Source of the DNA: an uncultured Flavobacteriaceae bacterium
Lineage (GTDB): Bacteria; Bacteroidota; Bacteroidia; Flavobacteriales; Flavobacteriaceae
Length of the DNA: 64,000 nucleotides
Assembly: GCA_947503005.1 (NCBI GenBank)
Contig: CANNCA010000001.1
Location: forward strand, 186,001-250,000
Direction: 5' to 3'
In this document: positions 62,674 to 64,000 of the stretch, piece after piece
How the letters are laid out: each line of letters opens with the position of its first letter
How positions within the stretch are numbered: the first letter of the stretch is position 1
Translations under genes and position numbers: made by a program
The notes under the pieces: generated by a model
What the model was told of the DNA's origin: nothing
Databases searched by the model: none
What the model saw: only the letters and a program-made list of their open reading frames with translations

Positions 62674-64000
62674 ATGCTAAAAAACCACCTGAAATTATCA
62701 TTACGTAATCTTTGGAAAAATAGGTTGCTCTCTTCGCTTAATCTACTTGGGTTAAGTATTGGTATTGGTAGTGTTTTGACCCTACTTTTTTCCGTTTACG
62801 CTTATTATTCCGCAGATGTTAAAATTGAAGATCAAGGAAACATCTATTTCTTTAAAACAATAACTACAGGGGGTGACAGTTATAGGGAAAGTCCGTATCC
62901 GTTAATGGATAAAATTGTTGAGACCTCACCTCAGGTAATTGCAGCTACACATTTACACGGTTGGGGCAATATGTGGTTAGAGCAAGGGGAAAAAGAATTA
63001 CAGGAACGTACCGATTATGTTGACGCTGAATTTTTCGAGGTATTTTCATTACCTCTCAAATATGGAGATACAGAATCGGCTTTAGAAAAGAAATATTCCA
63101 TTATACTAACCGACAGGGTAAGCCAAAAGTTGTTTGGGAATAAAAACCCTGTTGGAGCAAAACTCATTGGAGCCGATTCTTTAAACCTGACCGTAACTGG
63201 AGTTTTTGAACCAATAAGTCCATATTCTTCTTTTCGACTTGGAGTGATTATGCCCAACGATATTTTAAAGGATAATTCGAATTTTGTGTCTCAGGCGAAT
63301 TGGGGCAATAGTTTTTCACCTAGTTATTTTAGGGTAAGAGCAGGAACCGATTTGGCGCAGTTGGAAAATCATGTCAATCAACTGGCGCAGAATAATTATG
63401 TAGACCCTACAATAATTGCTGGAATGAAAGCCGTTCCATATTCGGAAAGTCGAATGGATGCCATACCCGTGGTTAAAATCATCATCAATGGCTGTATTGC
63501 AGCTTCGTTTTTTGTATTGCTTATTGTATTGGTCAATTTGCTAAATTTAAATACCTCGACTATGTTCCGGCGTACAAAAGATATCACTGTGCGCAAGATT
63601 TTGGGAGGAAGTAAAAAGAATGTGATTGCTCAATTTTGTATTGAGAACGGTATTTTGGTCCTTATCTCCATTGTTATTTCGGGTGTTCTTTTTCTTGGGT
63701 TTTTATTGCCGGCAATGAACAATATTTTCGGGGCGGATTTCGGCAAAATCGCTTTTAGCTTTGAAAATGACTATGTAGTAATTCTTGCTGCTATAGCACT
63801 TGGAGTGCTGATGACCTTGGTGGTTGGGGTACTTCCTACTTTACGTTTTATCTCGGTACCCATCTCAATAGGGATTAAAGGCAAAATTGAAAATATAAAG
63901 AGCAATTTCTTCCTTAAGAATTCCTTTATTATCATGCAGTTTGCAATAGCTATTCTCTTTATCTGTGTGGCTATCATCTTGAATAGCCAGATTGGTTTTA
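62674..64000 (+). CDS. MacB/FtsX-type ABC transporter permease 5 (5' part, runs off the window)
   Basis: About 442 codons are present, open to the right edge. It starts MLKNHLKLSLRNLWKNRLL, the N-terminal pattern of its neighbours, with a first helix at about 20-42 (LNLLGLSIGIGSVLTLLFSV), a periplasmic MacB_PCD domain and an FtsX region with DITVRKILGGSKKNVIAQFC. It is more divergent than permeases 1-4 and has its own enhancer and sigma-54-like promoter, so it begins a second unit of the array. Confidence 0.88.
   Translation, partial: MLKNHLKLSLRNLWKNRLLSSLNLLGLSIGIGSVLTLLFSVYAYYSADVKIEDQGNIYFFKTITTGGDSYRESPYPLMDKIVETSPQVIAATHLHGWGNMWLEQGEKELQERTDYVDAEFFEVFSLPLKYGDTESALEKKYSIILTDRVSQKLFGNKNPVGAKLIGADSLNLTVTGVFEPISPYSSFRLGVIMPNDILKDNSNFVSQANWGNSFSPSYFRVRAGTDLAQLENHVNQLAQNNYVDPTIIAGMKAVPYSESRMDAIPVVKIIINGCIAASFFVLLIVLVNLLNLNTSTMFRRTKDITVRKILGGSKKNVIAQFCIENGILVLISIVISGVLFLGFLLPAMNNIFGADFGKIAFSFENDYVVILAAIALGVLMTLVVGVLPTLRFISVPISIGIKGKIENIKSNFFLKNSFIIMQFAIAILFICVAIILNSQIGF

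Overview
The window comes from a chromosome of a Bacteroidota bacterium, most likely a marine member of the Flavobacteriaceae (an inference from gene content, not a placement). Supporting signs are an AT-rich sequence, short-signal lipoproteins with a Cys after SC/GC/AC motifs, an OMP_b-brl-type outer-membrane barrel, S41 peptidase next to rnpA, TAnnTTTG-like -7 boxes, few Shine-Dalgarno sites, secreted glycoside hydrolases and typical flavobacterial extragenic repeats. No phage, insertion sequence, CRISPR array or rRNA operon was seen.

Layout. 1-3.7 kb: S41 peptidase (partial) and rnpA, then a glutamate-cysteine-ligase-like/CBS fusion with an M14-type deacylase. 3.7-9 kb (minus): M1 aminopeptidase, subtilase, SMP-30-like lipoprotein, metallo-beta-lactamase-fold hydrolase. 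9.2-13.6 kb: SulP transporter with an extra C-terminal domain, and a Na+/H+-type antiporter with a TrkA-N domain. 13.6-20 kb: GH140-like glycosidase, lepA, outer-membrane barrel. 20-23.9 kb (minus): a tightly coupled six-gene operon with a PD40 lipoprotein, an Lgt-like protein lacking a key His, a Tes/MJ0619-like radical SAM enzyme and three paralogous mini membrane proteins; this is a candidate lipid- or lipoprotein-modifying system. 23.9-28.6 kb: M28 peptidase, dusB-type gene, LolC/E-like permease, rbfA, methylmalonyl-CoA epimerase and a CAU-anticodon tRNA. 28.7-33.4 kb: GH2 beta-galactosidase, a decayed permease fragment, CPBP protease, DUF2306-like protein. 33.5-38.5 kb (minus): peptide/amino-acid operon (M19 dipeptidase-like, amidohydrolase, exported RidA-like, APC permease).

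38.7-45.2 kb: an unrecognised envelope cassette: small protein, coiled-coil membrane protein, VWA-like lipoprotein, polytopic membrane protein and a divergent class A penicillin-binding protein, followed by a small acidic protein converging on a sigma-like gene. 45.3-64 kb: an NtrC-type response regulator and its histidine kinase, divergent from a TolC - HlyD - MacB-type ATPase - permease array with at least five FtsX/MacB-like permeases and a single ATPase. Two places in this array (before tolC and before the fifth permease) carry the same arrangement: two 17-bp TGT-N11-ACA dyads 22 bp apart, then a TATGGCAYG -24-like element 63-64 bp on. This suggests that the adjacent NtrC-type regulator drives both units with sigma-54.
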